Assembly: GCF_000559085.1 (NCBI RefSeq)
Contig: NZ_JALN02000001.1
Span: forward strand, 682,001-746,000
Origin: Mycolicibacterium aromaticivorans JS19b1 = JCM 16368
GTDB lineage: Bacteria; Actinomycetota; Actinomycetes; Mycobacteriales; Mycobacteriaceae
Direction of reading: 5' to 3'
DNA: 64,000 nucleotides
The position numbers and the translations under genes are program-made. The number at the start of each line of letters is the position of its first letter. The stretch's first letter is position 1. Positions 29,483-38,565 of this stretch are shown one piece after another. Below the pieces are notes generated by a model, which was not told where the DNA came from, ran no database searches, and saw only the letters and a list, made by a program, of their open reading frames with translations.

Positions 29483-30439
29483 CTAGTGCTGCACCACCGT
29501 GTAGCCGAGATCCTCCAGGATGCCGAGTTCGACCGGACTCAGCACGTGAGTCTCCGGTCCGTCGGTGGCTTCGTTGCCGGAGTTCATCACTTTTCTGTTC
29601 TCGTTGGTGAAGACGTGTCCGTTAAGATGAGCGATGTTACTGACGCTCCACGGGCTATCGGTCAACAAAGGCACCGGTTTGCCGTCGTAGGCCGCCATCG
29701 CGTTCGGCCCGCCGAAGAACAGGCCGCCGTCACCGCCGGTCAGATTCGGTTCGAACGCGGTGTTGAAGGTGAAGTCGTCGTTCATCACCTTCGTCCCCTG
29801 GGCATCGACGACAAACTCGTCGAATACCGGGTGGTTCGTCACCGGCGCCGAACCAGGGCCCTGAATGTTGGTATCGAAGCCCAGCGTGTGCCCCATCTCG
29901 TGCATGATCACCGCCTTGAAGTCGGCCTGGTCCGGGGTGACGCTGTCGCCCAACGCCCAGTCGGCCTTCCAGTTGATGTCGATATCGCCGTCGGGCTCGT
30001 CGCCGTTGGCGTCCTCACCGGTGATCAGCTTCTGTTGAACCACGGTTCGGAAGTAGCCGGGTGACTCGAGGTTCACCCGATCGCTGGAAGCCTGCGCGAG
30101 ATTGTCGGGATTCTCATCAGTTCCGAGTTTGTAGGTGATGGTGACGGGTTTGGGCGCCACGATGTCGGCGACGAGGGCATTCGCGGCCTCGTGCAGTGCG
30201 GCTTTGGCCTCATCGGTCCAGTGCGGATCTCCAGGTGGGTACATGAAATCGACGGTGATGGCATTTCCCTCGCCTTGCTTCGCGCGCGCGACTTTGGCCG
30301 GCGTGGACTGCGCAACGCTCACCGCCGCCGTTGACTGCGACGCCTGCGGCTGCGGCTGCGCAGATGAACATCCTGAGGCGATTGCGCACACCGCGGCACT
30401 CGCCGCCCCGACTCGCAGCCAGACCAACGCAGCAACCAA
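29483..30439 (-). CDS. Secreted metzincin-like zinc metalloprotease, lipoprotein (paralogue 1)
   Basis: A 318-aa exported protein. The N-terminus has a hydrophobic signal with lipobox IASGC (Cys 24), then a Gln/Ser/Ala-rich linker, then a catalytic domain with H180-E181-x-x-H184 and D189 (MHEMGHTLGFD), the zinc-binding form of metzincin-type proteases. It ends in LSPVELGILEDLGYTVVQH, a C-terminal signature of such bacterial proteases. The TTG start at 30439 aligns with the ATG of the paralogue at 34707-35690, with GGGGAA before each. Substrate and role are unknown. The two paralogues bracket a phosphatase gene and an exporter operon. Confidence 0.82.
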   Translation of the reverse strand: MVAALVWLRVGAASAAVCAIASGCSSAQPQPQASQSTAAVSVAQSTPAKVARAKQGEGNAITVDFMYPPGDPHWTDEAKAALHEAANALVADIVAPKPVTITYKLGTDENPDNLAQASSDRVNLESPGYFRTVVQQKLITGEDANGDEPDGDIDINWKADWALGDSVTPDQADFKAVIMHEMGHTLGFDTNIQGPGSAPVTNHPVFDEFVVDAQGTKVMNDDFTFNTAFEPNLTGGDGGLFFGGPNAMAAYDGKPVPLLTDSPWSVSNIAHLNGHVFTNENRKVMNSGNEATDGPETHVLSPVELGILEDLGYTVVQH

Positions 30440-30538
30440 TTCCCCTGGCCTTTCACCCTGTGCCGCAGCGCTGTTTGGTGATGACCACCGCGCGCAGCGA
30501 ACCCCATGAGAGGCTACAGGCAGAACGAGATCGGCGCG

Positions 30539-31312
30539 TCAGATCAGCTCGATCGCGTCGGCGATAGACGGCAACACCCGCGCCGGCCGGAACGGGTAGC
30601 GCTCGATGTCCTCGACCGTCGTCGAACCGGTAAGCACGAGAATCGTTTCCAGCCCGGCCTCGATCCCGGCCACCACGTCGGTGTCCATCCGGTCACCGAC
30701 CATGACCGTGCTCTCCGAATGGGCCTCGATCCGGTTCAGCGCACTGCGGAACATCATCGGGTTGGGCTTGCCCACGAAATACGGTTCACGCCCGGTCGCC
30801 TTGGTGATCATTGCGGCCACCGACCCCGTCGCCGGCAGCGGCCCCTCCGCCGAGGGCCCGGTGACGTCGGGGTTGGTGGCGATAAACCGGGCGCCCTGGC
30901 CGATCAGCCGGACCGCCTTGGTGATCGCCTCGAAGGAGTAGGTGCGCGTCTCGCCGAGCACCACGAAGTCCGGACCGGTATCGGTCAGCGTGTAGCCCGC
31001 CTCGTGCAGTGCGGTTGTCAGCCCCGCCTCGCCGATCACATACGCCGACCCGCCCGGCAACTGATCATTCAGAAAGGCCGCGGTGGCCAGCGCCGAGGTC
31101 CAGATCGCCGACTCCGGCACGTCGAGCCCCGAGCGCGCCAGCCGCGCCGCGAGGTCACGCGGGGTGTATATCGAGTTGTTGGTCAGCACCAGGAATCGTC
31201 GCCGCTTTTCGATCAGGCACTGCAGGAACTCGGCGGCCCCCGGTAGCGCGTGATCCTCGCGGACCAGGACGCCGTCCATATCGGTCAGCCAGCACTGCGG
31301 TGTCGCGCGCAC
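30539..31312 (-). CDS. HAD-IIA family phosphatase (NagD-like)
   Basis: A 257-aa haloacid dehalogenase-type phosphatase of subclass IIA. Motif I is [11 protein letters not shown], motif II is LTNNSIY, motif III is the Lys in [11 protein letters not shown], and motif IV is [13 protein letters not shown], so all catalytic residues are present. The GTG at 31312 has GGAGGA 3-4 bases upstream; in-frame codons further 5' lack family similarity. Relatives hydrolyse 2-phosphoglycolate, nucleotides or sugar phosphates, so the substrate is open. The same strand carries the exporter operon ending 77 bp upstream. Confidence 0.9.
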   Translation of the reverse strand: MRATPQCWLTDMDGVLVREDHALPGAAEFLQCLIEKRRRFLVLTNNSIYTPRDLAARLARSGLDVPESAIWTSALATAAFLNDQLPGGSAYVIGEAGLTTALHEAGYTLTDTGPDFVVLGETRTYSFEAITKAVRLIGQGARFIATNPDVTGPSAEGPLPATGSVAAMITKATGREPYFVGKPNPMMFRSALNRIEAHSESTVMVGDRMDTDVVAGIEAGLETILVLTGSTTVEDIERYPFRPARVLPSIADAIELI

Positions 31313-31389
31313 GGTCCTCCCTTCGGGGACGTTGTGTCCATCAGTGTTCCCCGCCGACGGATGACAGATACCGTGATCGAGCAGGACCG

Positions 31390-31998
31390 TCATGATGCGA
31401 TGTGTGCGGTCTGCTGGTGTTGTACTATTCGCCCTGCTCCCGGGTAGGTCCGGGTGAACGTCGCGACCGGCGTTGTCCGCAGGGTTTCGTCCACCATGAC
31501 ACTCGGAACGCTCTGGCGAACAGATGATTCCGGCCCGAACAGGACACTCCAGTCCACCGAGCCGTTGCCGTCGGAATGCGCGACCAGAACGGTGTCCCGC
31601 GCCGACATCTGGTCCAGCAGTGTTTCGAGCGCATAGTCTGGTTCGGCCAGCACGACAACCGGTTCGGCGCCCATCGCGGCCAGCCGCACCACTTCCTCGC
31701 GCAGCCCGGTCCGCTCGGTCAGCAGAATCTGCAGCAGCATCCGATCGCTGGACGTATCCCTATGCACCGCACCGACTTTGGTGCGCACACAAATGCCGCC
31801 CACCGAACCCTCGATGTGCTCGACGATCGGCGGCAGGGCGCGACGGTCCACGTGCAGCCGGGCTGACAGGCAGGTCCGGTAGGACGCACGGGCCTCGGCC
31901 ATCGTGTTGGCTCCGCCCGCGCAGCCACTGGGAACGCCGCGGAAGGTCAGCTGAGGTTGCTGGTCGGGGTCGTGGCGAAAGATCACGTGTTCGGCCAT
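31390..31998 (-). CDS. Hypothetical protein, third gene of the exporter operon
   Basis: A 202-aa protein of unknown function. The start at 31998 has an excellent GGAGGTGAT ribosome site and shares TGATG with the stop of the 42-aa gene, so it is translationally coupled. The N-terminal ~45 residues ([18 protein letters not shown]...) vaguely recall the small HicB/DUF1902 fold, but this is a guess. The rest is alpha/beta with no catalytic motif that I recognise. No signal peptide or membrane helix is seen. Its position behind an MFS exporter and micro-gene suggests a linked role. Confidence 0.6.
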   Translation of the reverse strand: MAEHVIFRHDPDQQPQLTFRGVPSGCAGGANTMAEARASYRTCLSARLHVDRRALPPIVEHIEGSVGGICVRTKVGAVHRDTSSDRMLLQILLTERTGLREEVVRLAAMGAEPVVVLAEPDYALETLLDQMSARDTVLVAHSDGNGSVDWSVLFGPESSVRQSVPSVMVDETLRTTPVATFTRTYPGAGRIVQHQQTAHIAS

Positions 31999-32126
31999 CA
32001 GATCACCTCCTGGCAGGCGGCCCGCTGCCCGACGACAATCGTGACACGTTGCCGCGCAGGCAGATACAGATCCACACACACCGGCGCCCGCCGCTTCAAG
32101 AGAAATGCCAGCATGACGCGGATCAT
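31998..32126 (-). CDS. 42-aa peptide gene coupled between exporter and hypothetical protein
   Basis: A 43-codon frame whose ATG overlaps the MFS gene stop (ATGA) and whose TGA overlaps the next start (TGATG). The peptide has a short hydrophobic N-terminus (MIRVMLAFLL), a basic KRR, and two Cys (C17, C38). No family is recognised. The exact overlaps on both sides argue that it is translated; the alternative is that it only serves to pass ribosomes to the downstream gene. Confidence 0.5.
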   Translation of the reverse strand: MIRVMLAFLLKRRAPVCVDLYLPARQRVTIVVGQRAACQEVI

Positions 32127-33343
32127 GAGGACACCGCTACAGATCGACGCTGCAGAGCAACCGAGACGCTCAGCACCACCAGCCCGACGACCGCCAGCCC
32201 CGCCCCCGCGGCGGCCGGTGCTGTGTAGCCATATCCCGCAGCGATCACCAGTCCGCCGATCCACGCCCCCGAAGCGTTGGCGATGTTCAAGGCCGAATGG
32301 TTCAGCGCGGCGGCCAGCGTCTGCGCCTCAGCGGCGACGTCCATCAGCCGGGTTTGCAACGCGGGTGCGATCGCGGCTCCGCCGGCACCGATGCCGAACA
32401 GCAGCACCATCGCGGTGAACGGGTTGTGCGCACCTGCCACGAAAGCCGCGAGCACCAGCGCTAGGGCAGTCATCGACACGTACAGACCGCGGATCACCGA
32501 CCGGTCCGCCATCCGGCCGCCGGCCAGATTGCCGACCACCATGCCCGCACCGAACACCATCAGCCCCAACGGAACCCACGAGCGGGAAACACCGGTCACG
32601 TCGGTAAGCGTCGTTGCGATGTAGGTGTAGACGGCGAACATGCCGCCGAAGCCCACCATGCCGATCGCCAGTGCGAGCCAGACCTGCGGACGTCGCAGCG
32701 CGCCGAGTTCGGCACGGGTACTGGTGCTGCTGGTCGCGGTCAAATCGGGAAGCCACACCCAGATCGCAGCCAACGTCACCAGTCCGACGACCACGACAAG
32801 CACGAACGCGCTTCGCCACCCGAGCAATTGCCCGAGCCAGGACGCCAGCGGCACTCCGATCACGGTCGCCACGGTCAGGCCGGTCATCACTTGCGCGACA
32901 GCCTTGGCCCGCCGTTCGGGCCCGAGCAATTGCGCAGCCACCAGTGCCGCGACACCGAAGAATGCGCCGTGCGGAAGGCCCGCGAGGAAGCGGGCGGCGA
33001 TCAGGACTCCGTAGCTCGGCGCCAGCACGGTCAACACGTTGCCGACGGCGAACAACGCCATCAGAGCCATCAACACGACCTTGCGATTGAATTTCGCGGT
33101 CAGCGCGGCGATGACCGGCGCACCGACCACGACGCCGAGCGCGTAGGCGGAGATGATGTGGCCCGCGGTCGGCTCAGAGATCCGCAGGCCGCCGGCGATC
33201 TCGGGCAACAGGCCCATCGCGACGAATTCGTTGGTACCGATGCCGAAGGAACCGAGCGCCAGGGCAAGAATGCCCAGCCCAGTTCTGGTCGGGCAGAGCG
33301 CGGGAGACGCCGCCGGTGCGGCGGGTCGGAGCGTGAGGGTCAC
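32123..33343 (-). CDS. MFS transporter of the DHA1 (AraJ-like) type
   Basis: A 406-aa major facilitator with 12 membrane helices. The DHA1 pattern is seen in FGIGTNEFVAMGLLPEIAGG, the cytoplasmic loop after helix 2 (ALTAKFNRKVVLM) and RFLAGLPHGAFFGVAALVAA, matching the AraJ/YdhP arabinose- and drug-efflux group. The GTG start is used. It is divergent from a ROK-family regulator with 178 bp between, which fits control by a sugar-sensing repressor. Two coupled small genes follow. Confidence 0.9.
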   Translation of the reverse strand: MTLTLRPAAPAASPALCPTRTGLGILALALGSFGIGTNEFVAMGLLPEIAGGLRISEPTAGHIISAYALGVVVGAPVIAALTAKFNRKVVLMALMALFAVGNVLTVLAPSYGVLIAARFLAGLPHGAFFGVAALVAAQLLGPERRAKAVAQVMTGLTVATVIGVPLASWLGQLLGWRSAFVLVVVVGLVTLAAIWVWLPDLTATSSTSTRAELGALRRPQVWLALAIGMVGFGGMFAVYTYIATTLTDVTGVSRSWVPLGLMVFGAGMVVGNLAGGRMADRSVIRGLYVSMTALALVLAAFVAGAHNPFTAMVLLFGIGAGGAAIAPALQTRLMDVAAEAQTLAAALNHSALNIANASGAWIGGLVIAAGYGYTAPAAAGAGLAVVGLVVLSVSVALQRRSVAVSS

Positions 33344-33498
33344 GGGTGCTATCGACTTTCTGTGCGGTGGCGGATGCTGCCGCGGTGCAGCGCTCGGTCC
33401 CTATCCGCCGAGCCTACCGCCACTTAAACCACACAACCAACCGACTTTTGCCTAAATTCGTTCAAAGTGATGGGTGTCTCCATTGCTTTGCGTCACCG

Positions 33499-33515
33499 AT
33501 TGAACTTGGTTCAAT
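33499..33515. promoter_or_regulatory. Palindrome just upstream of the ROK regulator start
   Basis: ATTGAAC-N3-GTTCAAT is a perfect 7-bp inverted repeat ending 6 bp before the ROK start codon. It is AT-rich and sits where an autorepressor would bind. It could also affect the divergent MFS promoter. Binding by the ROK protein is inference. Confidence 0.55.
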
Positions 33516-33521
33516 GGAAAG

Positions 33522-34700
33522 ATGCCGGTAACCAGGCGTTCCGCTGCCCCCGCGACAACGGGGGATGTTTTCGCGCTGATACGTGCCGGTACCGCCACCA
33601 CCCGAACCGAGGTCCGGGAGCTGACCGGCCTGTCCCGAACGGCGGTCGGCAGCCGCATCGCGGCTCTGGCCCGCCGCGGGCTGGTCTCCGAGGGCGAGGA
33701 GGGACCGTCGACCGGCGGTCGCCCGCCGGCGCTGGTGCGGTTCAACGCCGAAGCGGGTGTGGTCCTGTCGGCGGCGATCGGCCGCAGCCGCACCCGGCTC
33801 GCGGTGTGCAACCTGGCCGGCGACATCCACGCCCTGGCCGATATGGACTCCGAGATTCGCCTCGGACCCGATGATCTGATGCCCGACCTGGTCAAGCGCC
33901 TCGAAGTCCTGCTCGACGAGAGCGGCCGGCCCGCGGGCGATGTGCTCGGCGTCGGGGTGTCGCTACCCGGCACGGTCGACCAGGAGCGCGGCTGCAGCCT
34001 GGCGTCGCCGGTGATGAGCGGTTGGGACGGCGTTCCGCTGGAGCCGTACTTCCGGAAGCTGACGGCGGCGCCGATCGTGCTCGACAACGACACCAACGTC
34101 CAGGCGCTCTCGGAACGACGCGGGCCCTTGAGAATTCACGACAACCTGCTGCTGATCAAGGCGTCCACCGGCCTCGGCGCGGGGATCGTGTGCGGCGGTG
34201 TACTCCAGCGCGGCGCTGTCGGCGCGGCCGGAGAGTTCGGCCACAACAAGACGGTCGCGGCCGCGGGCATGCCGTGCCGATGCGGCGACACCGGCTGCCT
34301 GGAGGCGATCGCCGGTGGATGGGCCGTGGTGCGCACACTGCAGGAGCAGGGCCGGCAGGTCCACCACATCCGCGACGTCGTCGAACTGGCCAACCACGGC
34401 GACGGCGAGGCGCGGCGACTGCTGCGGGAAAGTGGCCGCCACGTGGGTGAAGTGATCGCCGCCGCGGTGAACCTGCTCAACCCCGAGGTTCTCGTCGTCG
34501 GCGGTGACATGTCCGGCGCATACGACGTGTTTGTCGCCGGGTTGCGAGAAACGTTGTACGGCAACGCAACCGCACTGGCTACCCGGCACCTTCAGGTGGT
34601 CCCGTCCACGTACGGAGACCGGGCAGGCAACATCGGCAGCGCGATGCTGGTGTTGGAGAAGATCTTGTCGCCCGGCGCCATCGACACATCGCTGCGCTGA
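33522..34700 (+). CDS. ROK-family transcriptional regulator
   Basis: A 392-aa regulator with an N-terminal winged helix (about 10-70, VRELTGLSRTAVGSRIAALA) and a C-terminal ROK domain. The ROK zinc site PCRCGDTGCLEAIAGG is intact, and the ATP-loop-like IKASTGLGAGIVCGGV is present. Such NagC/XylR-type proteins repress sugar genes and respond to a sugar or sugar phosphate. The gene is preceded by a palindrome and faces the MFS operon. It ends 6 bp before the convergent second metalloprotease gene. Confidence 0.92.
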   Translation: MPVTRRSAAPATTGDVFALIRAGTATTRTEVRELTGLSRTAVGSRIAALARRGLVSEGEEGPSTGGRPPALVRFNAEAGVVLSAAIGRSRTRLAVCNLAGDIHALADMDSEIRLGPDDLMPDLVKRLEVLLDESGRPAGDVLGVGVSLPGTVDQERGCSLASPVMSGWDGVPLEPYFRKLTAAPIVLDNDTNVQALSERRGPLRIHDNLLLIKASTGLGAGIVCGGVLQRGAVGAAGEFGHNKTVAAAGMPCRCGDTGCLEAIAGGWAVVRTLQEQGRQVHHIRDVVELANHGDGEARRLLRESGRHVGEVIAAAVNLLNPEVLVVGGDMSGAYDVFVAGLRETLYGNATALATRHLQVVPSTYGDRAGNIGSAMLVLEKILSPGAIDTSLR

Positions 34701-34706
34701 CAAAAG

Positions 34707-35690
34707 CTAGCGCTGCACCACCGTGTAGCCCAGGTCTTCCAGGATGCCGAGTTCGACCGGGCTCAGGGTCCGCACTTCCGCGCCGTCACCGTCGTCGCCG
34801 GGGTTCATCATCTTCTTGTTCTCGCCGGTGAAGACGTGGCCATTCAGGTGCGCGATGTTACTGGTACTCCACGTGGGGTCGGTCAGCAGAGGCACCGGTT
34901 TACCGTCGTAGGCCGCCATCGCGTGCGGGCCGCCGAAGAACAGACCGCCGTCACCGCCGGTGAGGTTGGGTTCGAACGCGGTGTTGAACGTGTAGTCGTC
35001 GTTGATCACCTTCGCCCCGTCGGCGTTGACGACGAAGCTGTCGAACGTCGGGTGGTTCTTCGTCGGTGCGGAACCCGGGGCCGAGATGCCGGTGTCGAAG
35101 CCCAGCGTGTGCACCAACTCGTGCATGATCGTCGCCTTGAAGTCGTCCTGGCTCGGGGTGCCGGCGTCGTCGCCCCCCTTGGCGACGTCATCACCCAACG
35201 CCCAGTTGGCGTTCCAGTTCACGTCGATATCACCGTCGGGCTTATCGCCGTTGGCGTCCTCGCCGGTGATCAGCTTCTGCTGCACCACCGTGCGGAAGTA
35301 GCCAGCTGATTCGTCGTCGACCCGGTCGCTGCTCGCCTGCGCCAGGTGGTTGGGCTCGTTGTCGTCCGCGATCTTGTAGGTGAGGGTGACCGGTTTGGGA
35401 GCCACGATGTATGCGGCGATGGCGTTGGCGGCGTCGTTCAGTGACGCTTTGGCTTCATCGGTCCAGTGTTGATCCCCGTCGGGGTAGATGAAGTCGAAGG
35501 TGATGGCGTTGCCGCTGCCCTCTTTGAGGCGGGCGGGCTTGTCCGGGCCGGCCGCCGCGACACTCGAGGCCGCTGAAGTCTCGGCCGCTGTCGGCTGCGC
35601 CTGCGGCTGATTCGACGAACATCCCGACACGACGGCACCGATGGCCGCACCTGCTGCCCCGACCCGCAACCATGCGTTGGCAGCAGCCAT
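34707..35690 (-). CDS. Secreted metzincin-like zinc metalloprotease, lipoprotein (paralogue 2)
   Basis: A 327-aa paralogue of the protein at 29483-30439, with matching blocks along the full length. The lipobox is VVSGC (Cys 24), the linker is Ala/Gln-rich, and the zinc motif is HELVHTLGFD. The block GGDGGLFFGGPHAMAAYDGK and the C-terminal LSPVELGILEDLGYTVVQ are shared. A short Gly/Asp-rich insertion (DDVAKGGDDAGTPSQ) before the zinc motif is the main difference. The start at 35690 has GGGGGAA just upstream. The 245 bp before it, up to the DUF2469 gene, carry nothing recognisable besides a likely promoter. Confidence 0.83.
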   Translation of the reverse strand: MAAANAWLRVGAAGAAIGAVVSGCSSNQPQAQPTAAETSAASSVAAAGPDKPARLKEGSGNAITFDFIYPDGDQHWTDEAKASLNDAANAIAAYIVAPKPVTLTYKIADDNEPNHLAQASSDRVDDESAGYFRTVVQQKLITGEDANGDKPDGDIDVNWNANWALGDDVAKGGDDAGTPSQDDFKATIMHELVHTLGFDTGISAPGSAPTKNHPTFDSFVVNADGAKVINDDYTFNTAFEPNLTGGDGGLFFGGPHAMAAYDGKPVPLLTDPTWSTSNIAHLNGHVFTGENKKMMNPGDDGDGAEVRTLSPVELGILEDLGYTVVQR

Positions 35691-35935
35691 GTTCCCCCGA
35701 TCTCGTCGATGAGTCGCACCACCGCGGCGCCACCGCGAGCTGCGAACTACCGAGAAAGCGTACGTCAGCAATTGACGACGAGAAGGCGATTCCGATAAAG
35801 ACACGCGTCAGCGACGTCCGATGCACAGGCAAATACGTTGCGCTGGAGCAGATATCGGGAGGGCCTGCGTCAATTACCTCAAGCCGGCGAATGAGGCGGC
35901 CACGGCGTGCGCAAACATGACGCGCCGATCCCGAC

Positions 35936-36241
35936 CTATTCGGGCAGCCGCAGCTCGGGCTTCTCGACCTCTTCGATGTTGACGTCCTTGAACGTGATCA
36001 CCCGGACCTGCTTGACGAATCGTGCCGGACGGTACATGTCCCACACCCACGCATCGGACAGGCGCAGCTCGAAGTAGACCTCACCGTCGGTGTTGCGCGG
36101 CACCAACTCCACGCTGTTGGCCAGGTAGAAGCGGCGCTCGGTCTCCACGACGTAGCTGAACTGCCCCACGATGTCCTTGTATTCGCGGTACAGCGAGAGC
36201 TCCATCTCGGTCTCGTATTTTTCGAGATCTTCGGCACTCAT
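35936..36241 (-). CDS. DUF2469 protein
   Basis: A 101-aa acidic protein of the actinobacterial DUF2469 family, conserved beside rnhB. It begins MSAEDLEKYETEMELSLYRE, with a central FSYVVETERRFYLANSVE and a C-terminal ITFKDVNIEEVEKPELRLPE. No enzymatic motif or membrane segment is present and the function is unknown. The start at 36241 matches the normal family N-terminus; longer upstream frames are not conserved. It is the last gene of the leftward rplS-lepB-rnhB run. Confidence 0.9.
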   Translation of the reverse strand: MSAEDLEKYETEMELSLYREYKDIVGQFSYVVETERRFYLANSVELVPRNTDGEVYFELRLSDAWVWDMYRPARFVKQVRVITFKDVNIEEVEKPELRLPE

Positions 36242-36288
36242 CGGTTCAGCTGTCCTCTTTGTCTTGTCGTGGTGCTGTCCATCTTGAC

Positions 36289-37002
36289 TCACACCTGATC
36301 GTCGCGCTGCGGGGGTGGGCACTCCATCACCATCTCGGTACCACCGGAACGTGCCACCCGCCGGACATTGATGTAGGAAAACCGGTGCTGACGGCACGGC
36401 CCCAGGTCGGTCAGCGCCGCACTGTGCGCCGGGGTGCTGTACCCCTTGTGGTCGGCGAAGCCGTAGCCGGGATGCTCGTCATCCATGGCCACCATCAGCC
36501 GATCGCGGCTGACCTTCGCCAGCACACTGGCCGCGGCGATACAGGCCGCCGCTGCGTCCCCGCCGATCACCGGTAACGACGGCATCGGCAGTCCCGGCAC
36601 CCGGAACCCGTCGGACAACACATAGCCCGGCCGTACCGACAGCCCCGCCACCGCACGCCGCATCCCCTCGATGTTGGCCACGTGCACGCCGCGACGGTCG
36701 ACTTCGGGGGCCGGGATGAACACCACGTGATACGCCAGCGCGTAGCGCCTGATGATCGGGAACAGTTCCTCGCGAGCCTTCTCGGTGAGCTTCTTGGAGT
36801 CGTCAAGGGCCGCCAGGCTCTCCATCCGGTTGGGCCCCAGCACGCAGGCCGCCACCACGAGCGGGCCCGCACACGCGCCTCGGCCCACTTCATCGACCCC
36901 GGCTACCGGCCCCAAACCGCTTCTATACAAAGCCGATTCGAGCGTTCGCAGACCCGATGATTTGCGAATCACCGTCCGCGGCGGCCATGTCATCGCCGGC
37001 AC
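36289..37002 (-). CDS. rnhB: Ribonuclease HII
   Basis: A 237-aa RNase HII that cuts the RNA strand of RNA-DNA hybrids and removes misincorporated ribonucleotides. The active-site acidic residues are visible in [20 protein letters not shown] (the DE pair), SDGF, and [20 protein letters not shown]. The start may be GTG 37002 or ATG 36993; both give a normal N-terminus ([11 protein letters not shown]). It begins 3 bases after the lepB stop. The C-terminal ~25 residues are variable, as in the family. Confidence 0.95.
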   Translation of the reverse strand: MPAMTWPPRTVIRKSSGLRTLESALYRSGLGPVAGVDEVGRGACAGPLVVAACVLGPNRMESLAALDDSKKLTEKAREELFPIIRRYALAYHVVFIPAPEVDRRGVHVANIEGMRRAVAGLSVRPGYVLSDGFRVPGLPMPSLPVIGGDAAAACIAAASVLAKVSRDRLMVAMDDEHPGYGFADHKGYSTPAHSAALTDLGPCRQHRFSYINVRRVARSGGTEMVMECPPPQRDDQV

Positions 37003-37005
37003 AGA

Positions 37006-37860
37006 TCAACCCTGCTGTGGGTCGAACGAGGACACACCACCCCACCGAGACGGCGGCCACGCGATGAACCGCGCCTTGCCGATGACGTTGCTCACCGGCA
37101 CGGTGCCGGCCATCGGATCGCCGGTGCAGAGAATGCCCTTTTGCGCATCGGCGGGGGTGCTGGTGCAGTGTGCGCGGGAGTCCGCCGAATGAGTGCGGTT
37201 GTCACCCATCACCCACAACCGGCCGTCGGGCACCTTCACCGGACCGAACTCGTTGCCCAGGCACGGGTAGACGGCAGGATCGGCCATCATCGTCTGGGCG
37301 TTGAGGTACGGCTCGGTGAGCGGCTTGCCGTCGACGGTCAGTCCGGTGTCCGCACGGCATTGCACCGTCTGGCCTCCGGTGGCGATGACACGCTTGACCA
37401 AGTCGTTCTCGTCGGGCGGCACGAAACCGACCACCGACAAGGCGTTCTCGATGTAGCGCACCGCGGCGTTGCTGGATCGGATGGACTTGTATCCGACGTT
37501 CCAGTTCGGCGGGCCCTTGAAGACGATGACGTCACCCGGCCGCGGGTCCCCGAACCGATAGGTGACCTTGTCGACCATGATCCGGTCGCCGACGCAGCCG
37601 GGGCAGCCGTGCAGCGTCGGTTCCATCGATTCGGAGGGAATCAGGTACGGCCGCGCGATGAACGTCAGCATCACGTAGTACAGGACTATCGCGATGGCGA
37701 CGAGGGTCGCGCCTTCGCGCAGCGCCGACTTCTTCTTTTCGCCGGTGTCCGGGTCCTTTGCCCCGGTCTCCGGGGCCGCGTCGGCGGGACTGTCGTCCAC
37801 CCCGTCCGTCGCGGTGAGGTTGTCCGGCGTGGAATCGTTCGAGCCCGTGTTGTCGGTCAC
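37006..37860 (-). CDS. lepB: Signal peptidase I
   Basis: A 284-aa membrane protease that removes Sec/Tat signal peptides. An acidic Asp/Ser-rich cytoplasmic N-terminus (about 1-45) precedes one membrane helix (about 50-70). The nucleophile is S78 in IPSESMEPTL, and the general base is K156 in DLVKRVIATGGQ. The conserved VMGDNRTHSADSR box is present near residue 215. It is close to rnhB (3-bp gap) and follows rplS by about 50 bp. The N-terminal extension is typical of mycobacterial LepB. Confidence 0.96.
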   Translation of the reverse strand: MTDNTGSNDSTPDNLTATDGVDDSPADAAPETGAKDPDTGEKKKSALREGATLVAIAIVLYYVMLTFIARPYLIPSESMEPTLHGCPGCVGDRIMVDKVTYRFGDPRPGDVIVFKGPPNWNVGYKSIRSSNAAVRYIENALSVVGFVPPDENDLVKRVIATGGQTVQCRADTGLTVDGKPLTEPYLNAQTMMADPAVYPCLGNEFGPVKVPDGRLWVMGDNRTHSADSRAHCTSTPADAQKGILCTGDPMAGTVPVSNVIGKARFIAWPPSRWGGVSSFDPQQG

Positions 37861-37913
37861 GTCGTCAGCGTAGTCAGACCGGCTGATCGGTCAGCGACTC
37901 CCACAGTCGAAGC

Positions 37914-38255
37914 TCAGCGCTTTTCCTTGATCTTGGCCTTCTTGCCCCGCAGCTCGCGCAGGTAGTACAGCTTGGCGCGCCGCACGTCGCCGCGGGTCAG
38001 CACCTCGATGTGGTCGATGTTGGGCGAATGCACCGGGAAGGTGCGCTCGACACCGACGCCGTAGCTTTCCTTGCGCACGGTGAAGGTCTCGCGAATGCCA
38101 CCGCCCGAACGGCGGAGCACAACGCCCTTGAAGACCTGAACGCGCTGCTTGTTGCCCTCGATGACCTTCACGTGGACATTGATGGTGTCCCCGGGGCTGA
38201 AGGTCGGGATATCGTCGCGCAGCGACGCCTGGTCGACGAAGTCCAGCGTGTTCAT
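37914..38255 (-). CDS. rplS: 50S ribosomal protein L19
   Basis: A 113-aa L19 with the conserved [40 protein letters not shown] and the basic C-terminus [12 protein letters not shown]. The ATG at 38255 (MNTLDFVDQ) was preferred over a GTG three codons upstream because it matches other mycobacterial L19 and has AAGGAA 9 bases before. It heads the leftward rplS-lepB-rnhB-DUF2469 run. Confidence 0.97.
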   Translation of the reverse strand: MNTLDFVDQASLRDDIPTFSPGDTINVHVKVIEGNKQRVQVFKGVVLRRSGGGIRETFTVRKESYGVGVERTFPVHSPNIDHIEVLTRGDVRRAKLYYLRELRGKKAKIKEKR

Positions 38256-38565
38256 CGGTGACACTTCCTTGCGGTTCGCGGCGCAGCCACCTGCCTGCGC
38301 GGAAAGCGCTGGCGATCGCCGGGCCGATGGATTCGGGCACGTGATGTTTGGCGCAGCAGGCGGAAAAGTCCCAGCCCGCGCGGCAACTGCTCAATTGTGC
38401 CAGATGCACCGCGAGCAGTGAAATCGCACGACCCGCCGAGGCGCCGCCGATGTGTCGACGAACTGAACACGCGGTGTAGAAAAGGTACCGTTAACCTGGA
38501 CCAAGATCGGGCGGCAACGCGGCACCCCGGAGCTCAGTGTTCCACCGGTTTCCGAGGAGATGGAC
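38256..38565. promoter_or_regulatory. Divergent rplS / LppW-like promoter region
   Basis: This 310-bp space has no gene. On the plus strand a TACCGT hexamer at 38486-38491 could serve as a -10 box for the LppW-like gene. The rplS side should carry that operon's promoter, but no clear consensus was picked out. Confidence 0.35.
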
